DNA of 64,000 nt from Lacticaseibacillus zeae DSM 20178 = KCTC 3804 (GCF_000260435.1 NZ_BACQ01000077.1:17688-81687), one strand, 5' to 3'; numbered from the stretch's first letter, positions 12,248 to 21,031 are shown. The notes: a model not told the origin generated them from the sequence alone. Program-made: numbers and translations.

Positions 12248-12303
12248 GCTTATGATCTGATGGCGATGAACCATCGGATACATATAAGGGAGTGAGAAGT
12301 TTC

Positions 12304-13755
12304 ATGCAAACCATTATTGACTTGGCTAACACCATTTTTAAGCCAATTATCGATTTAGGGGCAGCACCGATCATGTTGATCGTGCTAACCTTGATCGCTT
12401 GGGCAGTTGGTGTTAATTTCTTCCATGCGTTGGAAGGTGGCATCAAGCTTGCGATTGCGATCACCGCGATCGGGAGTGTTATCGGTTTACTGACCACAAC
12501 GTATCAGCCTGCGCTGAATGCGTTTGTTAAATCAACTGGCATTAATCTTTCCATCACCGATTTAGGCTGGGCACCACTGGCAACGATTACTTGGGGTTCA
12601 CCATACACATTATTCTTCTTAGCAATTCTGGTAATCGTTAATCTGATTCTCTTGTTCTTGAATCGCACGAATACGTTGGATGTTGATATTTTTGATATCT
12701 GGCACTTATCATTTACCGGTTTACTGGCTATTTATTTCGGGGCCAACTTGTTTGTTGCTACTGTTTTGGTCATCTTTATTGGCATTTTGAAGATCATCAA
12801 TTCTGATCTTATGAAGCCAACGTTTAATGATTTACTTGATGACTGGGAAAACCCAATGACCACAACCCATTTGAATTATATGATGAACCCAGTCATCATG
12901 ATCTTTGATAAGCTATTTGACAAGTTGTTCCCATGGTTAGACAAATACGACTTTGATGCTGCAAAGCTGAATGAAAAGATCGGCTTCTGGGGCAGTCGAT
13001 TTGCCATTGGGATTTATCTAGGAATCTTTATCGGATTAATCTCCCATCAGAGTGTTAAATCCATTGCAACGCTGGCCTTTATGGCTGCAACCTGCTTGGA
13101 GCTGTTTAGTATCATCGGTTCTTGGTTTATTGCCGCTGTTGAACCACTGTCACAGGGTGTTAGTGATTTTGCCAACAAACGTCTTGGCGGCCGGATGCTG
13201 AACATCGGACTTGACTGGCCGTTCTTAGCTGGCCGTGCCGAAATCTGGGCAGCTGCCAACGTTTTGGCACCTATCATGTTGCTTGAAGCACTGGTTTTAC
13301 CAGGCAACGGGATTTTACCTTTAGGCGGTATTATCGCCATGGGTGTTACCCCAGCGCTGTTAGTTGTTACGCGTGGTAAGATCATTCGGATGATTGTCAT
13401 TGGTGCAATTGAACTGCCACTGTTCCTTTGGGCAGGCACACTGTCAGCACCATTCATTACGCACACAGCTCGTGCTTTGCACGCACCTGGCATTCCTTCC
13501 ACTGGCTTGTTCTCAGCGTCAACCAAGGAAGGCCCGATTGAACAATTCATCGCCGTTCTTGTTGGTAAAGCTTCTAAGGGCGAAATGATGATGGTTCTGT
13601 ACGCTGCACTGGCATTAGTTGCATACACCGCATTGTTCTTCTGGTATCGCCACGAAATGATGAAGCGGAATCAGAAGTACTCTGACGATGGTAAGGAAGT
13701 TGCTGACGATGTTAAATTCGTGCCGACGCATGGCGCAGCTAGCTCAGCCGAATAA
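12304..13755 (+). CDS. gatC: PTS galactitol/galactose-type IIC permease
   Basis: Membrane channel of the PTS, 483 aa, of the EIIC-GAT family. Many hydrophobic segments span the protein, with the conserved LGWAPLATITWGSPYTLFF near residue 90 and LPGNGILPLGGI near 330. ATG 12304 is used; the GTG at 12292 lies within the ribosome site AAGGGAGTGA. A 56-bp gap separates it from gatB. The probable product is intracellular galactose-6-phosphate, the substrate of LacAB encoded 6 kb away. Confidence 0.92.
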   Translation: MQTIIDLANTIFKPIIDLGAAPIMLIVLTLIAWAVGVNFFHALEGGIKLAIAITAIGSVIGLLTTTYQPALNAFVKSTGINLSITDLGWAPLATITWGSPYTLFFLAILVIVNLILLFLNRTNTLDVDIFDIWHLSFTGLLAIYFGANLFVATVLVIFIGILKIINSDLMKPTFNDLLDDWENPMTTTHLNYMMNPVIMIFDKLFDKLFPWLDKYDFDAAKLNEKIGFWGSRFAIGIYLGIFIGLISHQSVKSIATLAFMAATCLELFSIIGSWFIAAVEPLSQGVSDFANKRLGGRMLNIGLDWPFLAGRAEIWAAANVLAPIMLLEALVLPGNGILPLGGIIAMGVTPALLVVTRGKIIRMIVIGAIELPLFLWAGTLSAPFITHTARALHAPGIPSTGLFSASTKEGPIEQFIAVLVGKASKGEMMMVLYAALALVAYTALFFWYRHEMMKRNQKYSDDGKEVADDVKFVPTHGAASSAE

Positions 13756-13785
13756 GCTTTGTTTGCAAAAGAAAAAGTAAGCTGG

Positions 13786-13815
13786 AAAAGTCCTCATTCG
13801 CTGGGGGCTTTTTTA
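13786..13815 (+). terminator. Terminator of the gatABC operon
   Basis: Stem AAAAGTCCTC / GGGGGCTTTT with G-U pairs, followed by T-run, 30 bp after the gatC stop. Confidence 0.7.
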
Positions 13816-13830
13816 GTTTGTCATTTAAGC

Positions 13831-13860
13831 ACAAAAAAAAGTTGCGGATATCCGCAACTT
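13831..13860 (-). terminator. Terminator of the small membrane protein gene
   Basis: Perfect palindrome at 13839-13860 with 11-bp arms (AAGTTGCGGAT and its complement), followed on the minus strand by eight T residues. Confidence 0.85.
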
Positions 13861-13877
13861 AGGAAAAAGAATTATCG

Positions 13878-14072
13878 TTATTGGTTCAGTCGGTTAGCTC
13901 GCCGTTTCTTACGGTCAAAAACATGATCTATCTTGAGAAGCTGATACAGTGCATAACATGCAGTGACCATGACTAAAACTTGAGTAAATGTATTTTTGAA
14001 GATTCCATTGACGATTGCGACAAGTGTGACAACGCCAAGCCAGATGAGATAAGTTTTTCTTCGATTTGTCAT
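13878..14072 (-). CDS. Small membrane protein, 64 aa
   Basis: Unrecognised. ATG 14072 sits eight bases behind GGAGGT. A basic N-terminus (TNRRKTYL) is followed by two hydrophobic segments (about residues 9-25 and 30-45) and a very basic tail (DRKKRRANR), so it should span the membrane twice with both ends inside. Own terminator; minus-strand neighbour of gatC, convergent with it. Confidence 0.7.
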   Translation of the reverse strand: MTNRRKTYLIWLGVVTLVAIVNGIFKNTFTQVLVMVTACYALYQLLKIDHVFDRKKRRANRLNQ

Positions 14073-14202
14073 GAGCAAACACCTCCGCTACTTATTAACT
14101 AATTCCATTGTACCGTAGTTTTTGCACAACTTCCACACAATAACAAACTTTTTAAAACAAAAAAGAACAAACAGGTTTCTGGATTTTTTTAAACCTTCAC
14201 AA

Positions 14203-14246
14203 AAAAGACTGACCAGCACGTTTAGATGCATGCTAGTTAGTCTTTT
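14203..14246. terminator. Long hairpin, probable terminator of the TauE gene
   Basis: 16-bp arms AAAAGACTGACCAGCA (14203-14218) and its near-complement (14231-14246), ending in A/T runs on both sides, so it could act in either direction. Confidence 0.75.
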
Positions 14247-14275
14247 CAATATCCAGAGCGTTGATTTTTGACGTG

Positions 14276-15043
14276 CTAAAAATACGCCTGCACAAACAAA
14301 TCAGCCGCCAACCCAAACGCAGCAAACGCAATTAAAATCCGAAGTAACTTAACCGGAACATGCCGCACAACGATTGGACCACAGTAGCCGCCGATCAGAA
14401 AGCCGATGCCAAGCGGGAGAACTACTAGCCAATCAATTTTGCCAGTCCATGCGTAAATAATCGTCGCGACTGCGTTAGCCATGAAGGCCATGACGTTCTT
14501 GAAGGCGTTAAGCACCGCAAAGCGCTGGGGTAGGCTGAGCGTTAAAATTGCGAGGATAATGACGCCGCCTGCCGCACCGAAGTAACCGGTGTAGGCACCG
14601 ATCAAGAAGAGACCGATAGCTTTTAAAACCAGGCCGAACTTGTTCTGATCGCGTAAGGCAGGGACATTCTTCCGGTCCGCTTGGTGTCCGCTGACTAAGA
14701 GAAGAACACCGGCTGACAAGATGAAGAAGGGGACGACGTGTTCGAATGTGGATGCCGGCTCAATAAGTAGAAGTGCAGATCCGAGAATGCCGCCTGCTAG
14801 CGTGAGGGCGGTTAAGCCGGTCACCAGTTTGCCTTCACCGCGAAGTTCGCGGGATGATGATGCGGTTGCGCCGATTCCGGAAAGTACCAGTCCGGCCGTG
14901 TTGGTCACGTTGGCGATGACTGGCGGAATGCCGGCTATGAGCAGTGCTGGGTAGGAAACTAATGAAGCTAAGCCAGCAATCGAGGCCAATAAGCCGCCGA
15001 GGATGCCGGCGCCGATAAAATAAATGAATAACCAAAATGTCAT
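14276..15043 (-). CDS. TauE/SafE-family membrane exporter
   Basis: 255 aa, about eight hydrophobic segments, with the family's internal duplication: GGLLASIAGLASLVSYPALL near the N-terminus and GAYTGYFGAAGGVIILAIL in the second half. Members export sulfite, sulfoacetate or other anions; the substrate cannot be told here. ATG 15043 follows GGAGCG; the longer in-frame start lacks a site. It follows the lac cluster on the same strand but is separated from it by a strong terminator. Confidence 0.85.
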   Translation of the reverse strand: MTFWLFIYFIGAGILGGLLASIAGLASLVSYPALLIAGIPPVIANVTNTAGLVLSGIGATASSSRELRGEGKLVTGLTALTLAGGILGSALLLIEPASTFEHVVPFFILSAGVLLLVSGHQADRKNVPALRDQNKFGLVLKAIGLFLIGAYTGYFGAAGGVIILAILTLSLPQRFAVLNAFKNVMAFMANAVATIIYAWTGKIDWLVVLPLGIGFLIGGYCGPIVVRHVPVKLLRILIAFAAFGLAADLFVQAYF

Positions 15044-15107
15044 GATTGCGCTCCATCTGCTTTTCAATTTTTCTCTGTTAGTGTCTCGCTAAGACGTCAT
15101 GAATGTC

Positions 15108-15151
15108 AAGAAAACCCCGGTTGAAGTCGGTGGCTTCAGCCGGGGTTTCTT
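15108..15151 (-). terminator. Terminator after the serine-hydrolase-like gene
   Basis: Near-perfect 18-bp stem (arms from 15108 and up to 15151) rich in CCCCGG, ending in T's on the minus strand. It closes the lac-DUF4867-hydrolase block. Confidence 0.85.
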
Positions 15152-15162
15152 GTCTATGAAGT

Positions 15163-16188
15163 TTAAAGCTCTTGTGCAGCCCGCTGAATTTTATCAACGA
15201 ATTCTGTCATATCAGCTTGCGGCTTTAGAACATTCGTCAGGGCGACCGCAGCCTTTTTCTGCTTGCGGTTGATGCTGAGTAAGCCGGTATAACCGAGGAC
15301 ACTGCCACTGTTGCCTAACCAGCCGTCAGCAAGCTTGTGCCAGCCGAATCCGTAGCCACCTTCAGCAGCCTTGAAGATGGTTTCCCAGCTTGCGGCTTTG
15401 AGTAACTTACCTTTCAAGACAGCTTCCGCAAACTTTTCAAGATCGTCGACTGTTGTGACTAAGCCGCGATCTGGCTGATTTTCGTCACCTTTACCAGCGA
15501 GGTTAGGGTTGCCGGCAATCCAGTGATAGCTTTCGGCAAAAGCGTGTGAGGTGCCGATTTTGGTATGTGTCAAAGCCAAAGGATCGTAAATGTTTTCCTT
15601 CAAAATGGCTTCAAGCGGGCGTTCCTCAGTGAGCCGATCAAGCACTTCGCCTAATAAAATAGCGTTGGTGGCACTATAAGCAGTCTGGCTGCCTGGCTGG
15701 AAGGCTAACGGTTGATCATCAATGACATCCAAGACTTTGGCCAGATCCATGTCAGCGGCATTGTGTTGGTTGATTTGTAAGGCCAGACGCTCAGCCGGCA
15801 AGGTGGCTGGAGCGTTGTCCTTGAACGGTTCAGCCATGAGCGTTAAGTAATCAGGAACTCCGCTTTGCATGGTGGCGAGCTGGCCGATGGTGATTTTGTC
15901 AGCCTGCTTATATTCAGGCACATATTGTGACAGTTTGTCAGTCAGCTTTAATGCGCCTTTTTCAACAAATTGCATGAGCAAAACGCCGAAGAATTGTTGC
16001 GTGACAGTTCCGGCACCGCTGCGTGTATGTGATGCGAATGGAACCTTCATATCGATATGGGCAAAGCCTTGCGAATCTGCTGCTAACTCTTTGTCGGCAG
16101 TCACCACTGCGACTGCGCCGTTATAGTGTTCGGTTTGTAAGGAACGACTTAATGGTGATTCATCTTTAACTGATTCTAGTTCTACCAT
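15163..16188 (-). CDS. Beta-lactamase/serine-hydrolase-fold protein lacking its catalytic motifs
   Basis: 341 aa. The overall pattern of the class C beta-lactamase/PBP-like family is clear (VEKGALKLTDKLSQYVPEY, ITIGQLATMQSGVPDYL, SATNAILLGEVLDRLT, FGWHKLADGWLGNSG). Yet the expected SxxK is TVTQ (Thr61-Gln64), the YxN is YSA (about 171), and the H/KxG stretch reads NSG (about 292). It is therefore probably catalytically dead or altered. No signal peptide is visible, so it is cytoplasmic. Start ATG 16188 follows GGAGG. It is the last member of the lac-associated minus-strand block; a role in that pathway is not known. Confidence 0.8.
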   Translation of the reverse strand: MVELESVKDESPLSRSLQTEHYNGAVAVVTADKELAADSQGFAHIDMKVPFASHTRSGAGTVTQQFFGVLLMQFVEKGALKLTDKLSQYVPEYKQADKITIGQLATMQSGVPDYLTLMAEPFKDNAPATLPAERLALQINQHNAADMDLAKVLDVIDDQPLAFQPGSQTAYSATNAILLGEVLDRLTEERPLEAILKENIYDPLALTHTKIGTSHAFAESYHWIAGNPNLAGKGDENQPDRGLVTTVDDLEKFAEAVLKGKLLKAASWETIFKAAEGGYGFGWHKLADGWLGNSGSVLGYTGLLSINRKQKKAAVALTNVLKPQADMTEFVDKIQRAAQEL

Positions 16189-16269
16189 TTATAACGCCTC
16201 CAAAATTGAACGATCGGTCGAGTCTTAGCTTGTGCTTGTTGGGGCATCGGCGTCGTCGGCCATGATTGA

Positions 16270-16950
16270 TTAATCTAAATGTGCCACTTTGACGAGTTCG
16301 CCTGTCACGCCGACTTGGATTCCTTGCTTGATTTTATCGGTGCGGGTGGCATGAACGACTTGAAACTTGTTTTGCTTAACGATCAGCTTGTTGTCAGTGT
16401 GGTAATCAGCTGGTAAGGATTGATTACTGCCGCGGATCAGCATCACGATAAACTTGAACCCACTGGCATGGGTTTCACACGGGCTGTAGTGCAACGTGTC
16501 GCTGAAGAATTCAACCACGGTGCCAGCTGGAACGAAGAACAATTTAGCATCCTTTTCCGCGTTGAATCTGCCAGCGTGCATTTGGCCGCGCTTGCCGATG
16601 ACCATGACGACATCTGTGAAAAAGACGTTCACTTCACTGCCTTGGTGGAATTCCACGGCGGTTAAAGCTTCGGCGTGGCCGGCACATTCGCCTGCTTCAA
16701 TTGGCAGGCCAGCGAAAACATCGCGGCCGATTTGTTGAACAACCGGGATCTTTTCCATGTCCGGGTTTGACGGAACATAGAGGTTGGCTTCGGTTGGGGC
16801 AGGGATGGTCACGTGTTGGTCCATGAACGTCTTGAGCTCACTGACATCGTATTGCGGGTAGGTGACGCCGTAATCGGCAAACACAGGATCCGTTAGCTGA
16901 TGAATCTGCTTATCTGGATTCAACTGCTGAATCTTTTCAAAAGTTGACAT
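16270..16950 (-). CDS. DUF4867 family protein, lac-cluster associated
   Basis: 226 aa, cytoplasmic, predicted cupin-like: VEFHQGSEVNVFFTDVVMVIG, the later KLFFVPAGTVVEFFSDTLHYSPCE and FKFIVMLI form the double-stranded beta-helix pattern of sugar-binding or sugar-isomerising cupins. I recognise it as DUF4867, which often accompanies tagatose-6-phosphate genes. ATG 16950 is chosen over 16968 because GGAAAG precedes it. It follows lacC by 20 bp, so they are probably cotranscribed. Function is unproven; a sugar-phosphate epimerase or isomerase role is inference. Confidence 0.75.
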   Translation of the reverse strand: MSTFEKIQQLNPDKQIHQLTDPVFADYGVTYPQYDVSELKTFMDQHVTIPAPTEANLYVPSNPDMEKIPVVQQIGRDVFAGLPIEAGECAGHAEALTAVEFHQGSEVNVFFTDVVMVIGKRGQMHAGRFNAEKDAKLFFVPAGTVVEFFSDTLHYSPCETHASGFKFIVMLIRGSNQSLPADYHTDNKLIVKQNKFQVVHATRTDKIKQGIQVGVTGELVKVAHLD

Positions 16951-16970
16951 TTGATGGCTTCTTTCCAAAA

Positions 16971-17909
16971 TTAGTAATTTTCAATCGTGACTTTGGCAAA
17001 ATAGGTATCGAACTTCGCCGGATTGACGAAGCCGGTTTCTGCTTCCATCGTGTTGAGCATCCCAGTGGTCATCGCCGTCTTCATAATGTCTTCGTCAGAC
17101 TTGCCATCGTGAATGCCCATGGCGAGCCCGGCTAAGGTTGAATCGCCGGAACCAACCGGATTGACGACCTGGATCTTAGGAATGGCGGCGTGATAAAATT
17201 CGTCTTGATGCTTAACAAAGGCGCCTGCTGATCCCAAAGAAACGACAATCCAATCAACGCCATCAAAAATCGGATCCTGGAGGTCTTGTTTCAACGCGGC
17301 GTAATCGGTTTTATCGACTTCGCGGTTAAGCAGACCAGCCAGTTCTTCTTCGTTTGGCTTGATCAAAAGCGGCTTCACCGGTGCTTCGAGTGCTGACTTT
17401 AAAGTGGCGCCCGATGTGTCGAGCAAGACTTTGACGTTTTTGGCGCCGGCGTGGGCGATCATTTGCGTGTAATAGTCTTCGGGCAGTCCTTGTGGCATGG
17501 AGCCGGAAATCGTCAGCAGATCGGCTTGATCCAGCAGCTTGTCAAAGTGATCGAGAAACTTTTGCGCATCTTCAGGGGTAATCGTTGGTCCGGCTTCAAG
17601 AATTTCGGTTTGCTTGCCGCCATCATGCAGCATCGCGATCGAACTGCGGGTTTCCGCATCGATCGGCAGAAAATCATGGGCGATACCATCTTGATCCAGT
17701 TGATGCTCCAACCATTTGCCAAAATAGCCGCCGATAAAACCGGTCGCAGTAAGATCGTGATCCAGCATGTGAATCACCCGGGAAACATTCAGCCCCTTAC
17801 CACCAGCGGTCTTACGAACATTTTTGACGCGATTCACCGTGTCAATTTTAAGATGTTCGAGTGGGTAGGAAACGTCGATTGAGGGGTTTAAAGTGACGGT
17901 TAAAATCAT
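16971..17909 (-). CDS. lacC: Tagatose-6-phosphate kinase
   Basis: PfkB-family kinase, 312 aa: tagatose-6-P + ATP to tagatose-1,6-bisphosphate. PfkB features include TVTLNPSIDVSYPL at the N-terminus, KTAGGKGLNVSRVI with the sugar-binding Gly-Gly, and NPVGSGDSTLAGLAMG with the catalytic Asp near residue 254. ATG 17909 follows AAGGAG; upstream in-frame codons belong to an intergenic repeat and are not coding. Unlike lacA-B-D, it is separated from lacD by a terminator and a long-hairpin repeat. 1-phosphofructokinase is the alternative; context favours LacC. Confidence 0.93.
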   Translation of the reverse strand: MILTVTLNPSIDVSYPLEHLKIDTVNRVKNVRKTAGGKGLNVSRVIHMLDHDLTATGFIGGYFGKWLEHQLDQDGIAHDFLPIDAETRSSIAMLHDGGKQTEILEAGPTITPEDAQKFLDHFDKLLDQADLLTISGSMPQGLPEDYYTQMIAHAGAKNVKVLLDTSGATLKSALEAPVKPLLIKPNEEELAGLLNREVDKTDYAALKQDLQDPIFDGVDWIVVSLGSAGAFVKHQDEFYHAAIPKIQVVNPVGSGDSTLAGLAMGIHDGKSDEDIMKTAMTTGMLNTMEAETGFVNPAKFDTYFAKVTIENY

Positions 17910-17925
17910 TTGTTCTTCTCCTTCT

Positions 17926-18044
17926 GAGCGTGAGCTGGCGCGGTTAGGAGCCGGAGTGTAAGTGGCCTTGGGCGTGATGGCCCGTTTTTGGCCATTGCGA
18001 CCAAGGTCCTTACATGCAGGCTCCTGCGCCAGGGAACGCGTTAT
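17926..18044 (+). repeat. Long-hairpin intergenic repeat, copy 1 (lacD-lacC gap)
   Basis: 119-bp imperfect palindrome beginning GAGCGTGAGC and ending AACGCGTTAT; arms of about 55 bp fold on each other around a short loop. A partial second 5' end (GAGCGTGAGCTGGCGCG) follows at 18048-18064. Same family as the copies at 20234, 30135, 31261, 37223, 37345, 40428, 45172 and 56023. Confidence 0.9.
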
Positions 18045-18111
18045 GATGAGCGTGAGCTGGCGCGCAGTCATTCAAACGTCATTCTGCGCTTTTGCCGGTC
18101 GTTCATTTAAT

Positions 18112-18143
18112 AAAAGCCGATTCCCTGGGGAGTCGGCTTTTAT
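18112..18143 (-). terminator. Intrinsic terminator between lacD and lacC
   Basis: Stem AAAAGCCGATTCC / GGAGTCGGCTTTT with a three-base loop, flanked by A- and T-runs, directly after lacD on the minus strand. It should reduce or stop transcription from lacRABD into lacC. Confidence 0.85.
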
Positions 18144-18157
18144 GGCCTACACACGAA

Positions 18158-19159
18158 CTAATCGTGGGTAACCTTGTCCGTCCAAGGGGTGGCAGTTTCA
18201 GCCAAAACCTTGTTCAAACGATCGATGTTAGCTTTGCCTTCGGTTTCCAGCCACTTCTTGCCGGCAGCTTCGCCTTCAGCAGCAAATGGCTTAACGCCTG
18301 GCTTCCAAGTTGCGCGACCGCAGAGAACACCATTAAAGGTTGAACCTGCTTCCTTAGCGAATTTGAGTTCTTCGAGGAATAATTCATTTGAAACGCCTGC
18401 CGAAAGGAAAATAAACGGCAGATCAGTGGCATCTGACTGTGCCTTGTAATACTTCGCGGCTTCTTCCTTGGTGTAAACCGGGGTCATGCCTTCATCGGTG
18501 AAGCCTTCAACAAACTTCTGGTCAACTGGCACCTCAACTTTGAGGACAGAAACGTTATATTGTGGCTTGCTGAATTCCTTGGTGATCTTGATAACCTTTT
18601 CTGGCTTAGCCTTGGCCCATGCAGCAGTGCCGGTTTCATTGGTCTTGCCATCGTAAGAAACCAATTCAAGGAACAGCGGCAGGTCGTTGGCTTTAGCTTC
18701 GGCACCGACACGTTCAACAAAGGCGTACTTGCGATCGTTGATTGAGTCTGGTTCGTCCGGATCAATGTACAGCAAGAACTTAACTGCGTCGCCGCCTTCG
18801 TTCTTGATGCGCAAGGCACTCTGGTTGTCGATCAAATCAGGGAAGCGGCCAGGTTCGGTGGCGTCATAACCGGTTTTTTCGTAAGAAAGCAGCAGGCCGG
18901 CTTGAGGTGCCCGAACTTTTGCAGCTGGCAAACCATATTCCGGATCCAGCAAAATGGAGCTAGCGTATTTGGTTAATTCTTCAGAAACGGCCTTTTTGAA
19001 ATCAACAATCGTGGTTTCATCAGCCGGCTTGTTGGCAGCAGCTGCCAGCATTTTCTTCAGGGAACCGCGTTGGTCGATGGCCAAAGCGGAGATAACATTG
19101 TTGTCATCGGAAAGTTTTTGTAAGTGTTTAAATTGACCAGCAGTAAGGGTAACAGTCAT
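18158..19159 (-). CDS. lacD: Tagatose-1,6-bisphosphate aldolase
   Basis: Class I aldolase, 333 aa, that splits tagatose-1,6-bisphosphate into dihydroxyacetone phosphate and glyceraldehyde-3-phosphate. The Schiff-base lysine is expected at Lys207 in SVLKVEVPV; other family stretches are SALAIDQRGSLKKML near the N-terminus, LLDPEYGLPA and LPFIFLSAGVSNELFLEEL. GGAGG precedes ATG 19159. It comes before lacC here, giving the order R-A-B-D-C rather than R-A-B-C-D. Confidence 0.97.
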   Translation of the reverse strand: MTVTLTAGQFKHLQKLSDDNNVISALAIDQRGSLKKMLAAAANKPADETTIVDFKKAVSEELTKYASSILLDPEYGLPAAKVRAPQAGLLLSYEKTGYDATEPGRFPDLIDNQSALRIKNEGGDAVKFLLYIDPDEPDSINDRKYAFVERVGAEAKANDLPLFLELVSYDGKTNETGTAAWAKAKPEKVIKITKEFSKPQYNVSVLKVEVPVDQKFVEGFTDEGMTPVYTKEEAAKYYKAQSDATDLPFIFLSAGVSNELFLEELKFAKEAGSTFNGVLCGRATWKPGVKPFAAEGEAAGKKWLETEGKANIDRLNKVLAETATPWTDKVTHD

Positions 19160-19216
19160 ATGAGAATTCCTCCATTAGTAAAGGCTAGTGAGCGCGTTAA
19201 CGCTCATGAAGCCAAA

Positions 19217-19735
19217 TTAATCGTGATAAACGCCTTCGTCCCACTTTTCGAGCTCAGCATCGAAGAAGTGCGGATTGTCTTTTTGTTCTGGGTTAGGCTT
19301 AGCAATGTTGTCAATCTTGTCGATGATCTTCTTGTTTTCCGGAGTTTCTTTGTAAGTTGCGTCAAGGAAAGCTTTAACCGTATCTTCAATCAAGTGGATA
19401 CCGGTAACGGCACCGCCAATGCCCAAGACGTTGGCATTCAACTGTTCACGTGCATAAACTGCTGAAGTTGCGTCATTGGCCATCGCGGCACGAACGCCTT
19501 CGTTTTTGTCGGCAGCAGTTGAGATACCGATACCGGTTCCGCACATTACGATACCTAAATCTGCGCGCCCATCAGCAACGTCTTCGGCAACGCGTTTGCC
19601 ATAAATTGGATAGTGAGTACGATGAGTATCATAGGTACCTTCATCAATTACCTTGTAGCCCATGTCTTTCAGCATATTGGAGACTTGGATTTTTTCATTG
19701 GTGACAATGTGGTCATTTCCGATTGCAATAATCAT
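19217..19735 (-). CDS. lacB: Galactose-6-phosphate isomerase subunit LacB
   Basis: RpiB/LacAB-family subunit, 172 aa; with LacA converts galactose-6-P to tagatose-6-P. Features are [13 protein letters not shown] at the N-terminus, [25 protein letters not shown] with the conserved Cys, and [11 protein letters not shown]. The C-terminal ~25 residues ([20 protein letters not shown]) are the tail that distinguishes LacB from LacA. AAAGGAAG precedes ATG 19735; 45 bp after lacA. Confidence 0.97.
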   Translation of the reverse strand: MIIAIGNDHIVTNEKIQVSNMLKDMGYKVIDEGTYDTHRTHYPIYGKRVAEDVADGRADLGIVMCGTGIGISTAADKNEGVRAAMANDATSAVYAREQLNANVLGIGGAVTGIHLIEDTVKAFLDATYKETPENKKIIDKIDNIAKPNPEQKDNPHFFDAELEKWDEGVYHD

Positions 19736-19780
19736 TAGGATGAAACTTCCTTTCTTGGCTTAAATAAACGGAGACGTAAC

Positions 19781-20212
<432 letters not shown>

Positions 20213-20233
20213 TCAATTCTCCTTTGTGTGTGT

Positions 20234-20270
20234 GAGCGTGAACCGGCGCCTGCGCCAGTAAACGCGTTAT
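20234..20270 (+). repeat. Long-hairpin repeat, copy 2 (internally deleted), overlaps lacR stop
   Basis: Only the outer arms remain: GAGCGTGAACCGGCGC joined to TGCGCCAGTAAACGCGTTAT. The terminal TTAT supplies the lacR stop codon (TAA, complement of 20267-20269). It sits between lacR and lacA. Confidence 0.75.
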
Positions 20271-21031
20271 GCTTTTCCTACGATAACAGAGGTATACTCA
20301 CTAAAATGCTGCTTATCGTCAGCGCTGATACCATCATCCGTGATGAGGCCATCAGTCTGATCGAGGTCATAGAAGCTGTAAAAATCTTGTCGATTCAGTT
20401 TAAAATGATCCGCAGCAACAAACTTCATGCCGGCATTGTTGAGGGCAATCCGCTGGGTCTGTCCCTCTTCAGGACTGGCATTGCTGATATGGTTGTCGGC
20501 AATCCCGTTGACACTGATAAATGCCTTGGTAGTCGTGAGGTGAGCTAACATCTCATTAGCTAAGCTGCCAATGAAAGCACCGGAGCGCTCTCGCAGCTGG
20601 CCACCAATTAGTTTCAGTGAAAAATAATCTGCACGATCCTGAAAACTCTGAAAAACAGGAAGGCTATTGGTAATAATGCGCACTTCCGGTTTTTTGAGGT
20701 ACTGGGAAATGAGTTCCATGGTCGTGCCGGGACCGATGTACACCGTATCGCCTGACGTAATGATGTCTGCGATGGTCGCGGCAATTTTGCGTTTTTCGTT
20801 GACATGAATGGATCGCTTCTCGTTTCGGGATAATTCGGTTAGCGGCTTAAAATGCGTGCTTTGGGCACCGCCGTGAATGCGGATTAACTCATTTCGATCG
20901 GCGAGCTCTTCCAGATCCCGGCGCACGGTCATGGTTGAAACACCTAAACTATCACCAATTTCGTTAACGGTCACAATCCCTTTGCGATCCACTAAGTTAC
21001 GGATTGTCAGCAAGCGCTCGTCTTTTAACAT
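20267..21031 (-). CDS. lacR: DeoR-family lactose/galactose-6-P repressor
   Basis: 254 aa. N-terminal DeoR helix-turn-helix (RLLTIRNLVDRKGIVTVNEI, then LGVSTMTVRRDLEEL at about 29-43) and a C-terminal DeoR sensor domain with GDTVYIGPGTTMELISQYL and the conserved FISVNGI stretch. LacR proteins respond to tagatose-6-phosphate; that is family knowledge. It is first in the cluster and probably represses lacA-B-D. The stop codon is provided by an adjacent repeat. AGGTGA precedes ATG 21031. Confidence 0.93.
   Translation of the reverse strand: MLKDERLLTIRNLVDRKGIVTVNEIGDSLGVSTMTVRRDLEELADRNELIRIHGGAQSTHFKPLTELSRNEKRSIHVNEKRKIAATIADIITSGDTVYIGPGTTMELISQYLKKPEVRIITNSLPVFQSFQDRADYFSLKLIGGQLRERSGAFIGSLANEMLAHLTTTKAFISVNGIADNHISNASPEEGQTQRIALNNAGMKFVAADHFKLNRQDFYSFYDLDQTDGLITDDGISADDKQHFSEYTSVIVGKA

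Noticed and set aside
17910..18071. N-terminal extension of lacC
   Set aside because: Upstream in-frame codons derive from the hairpin repeat; the true start at 17909 has AAGGAG and aligns with the PfkB N-terminus.
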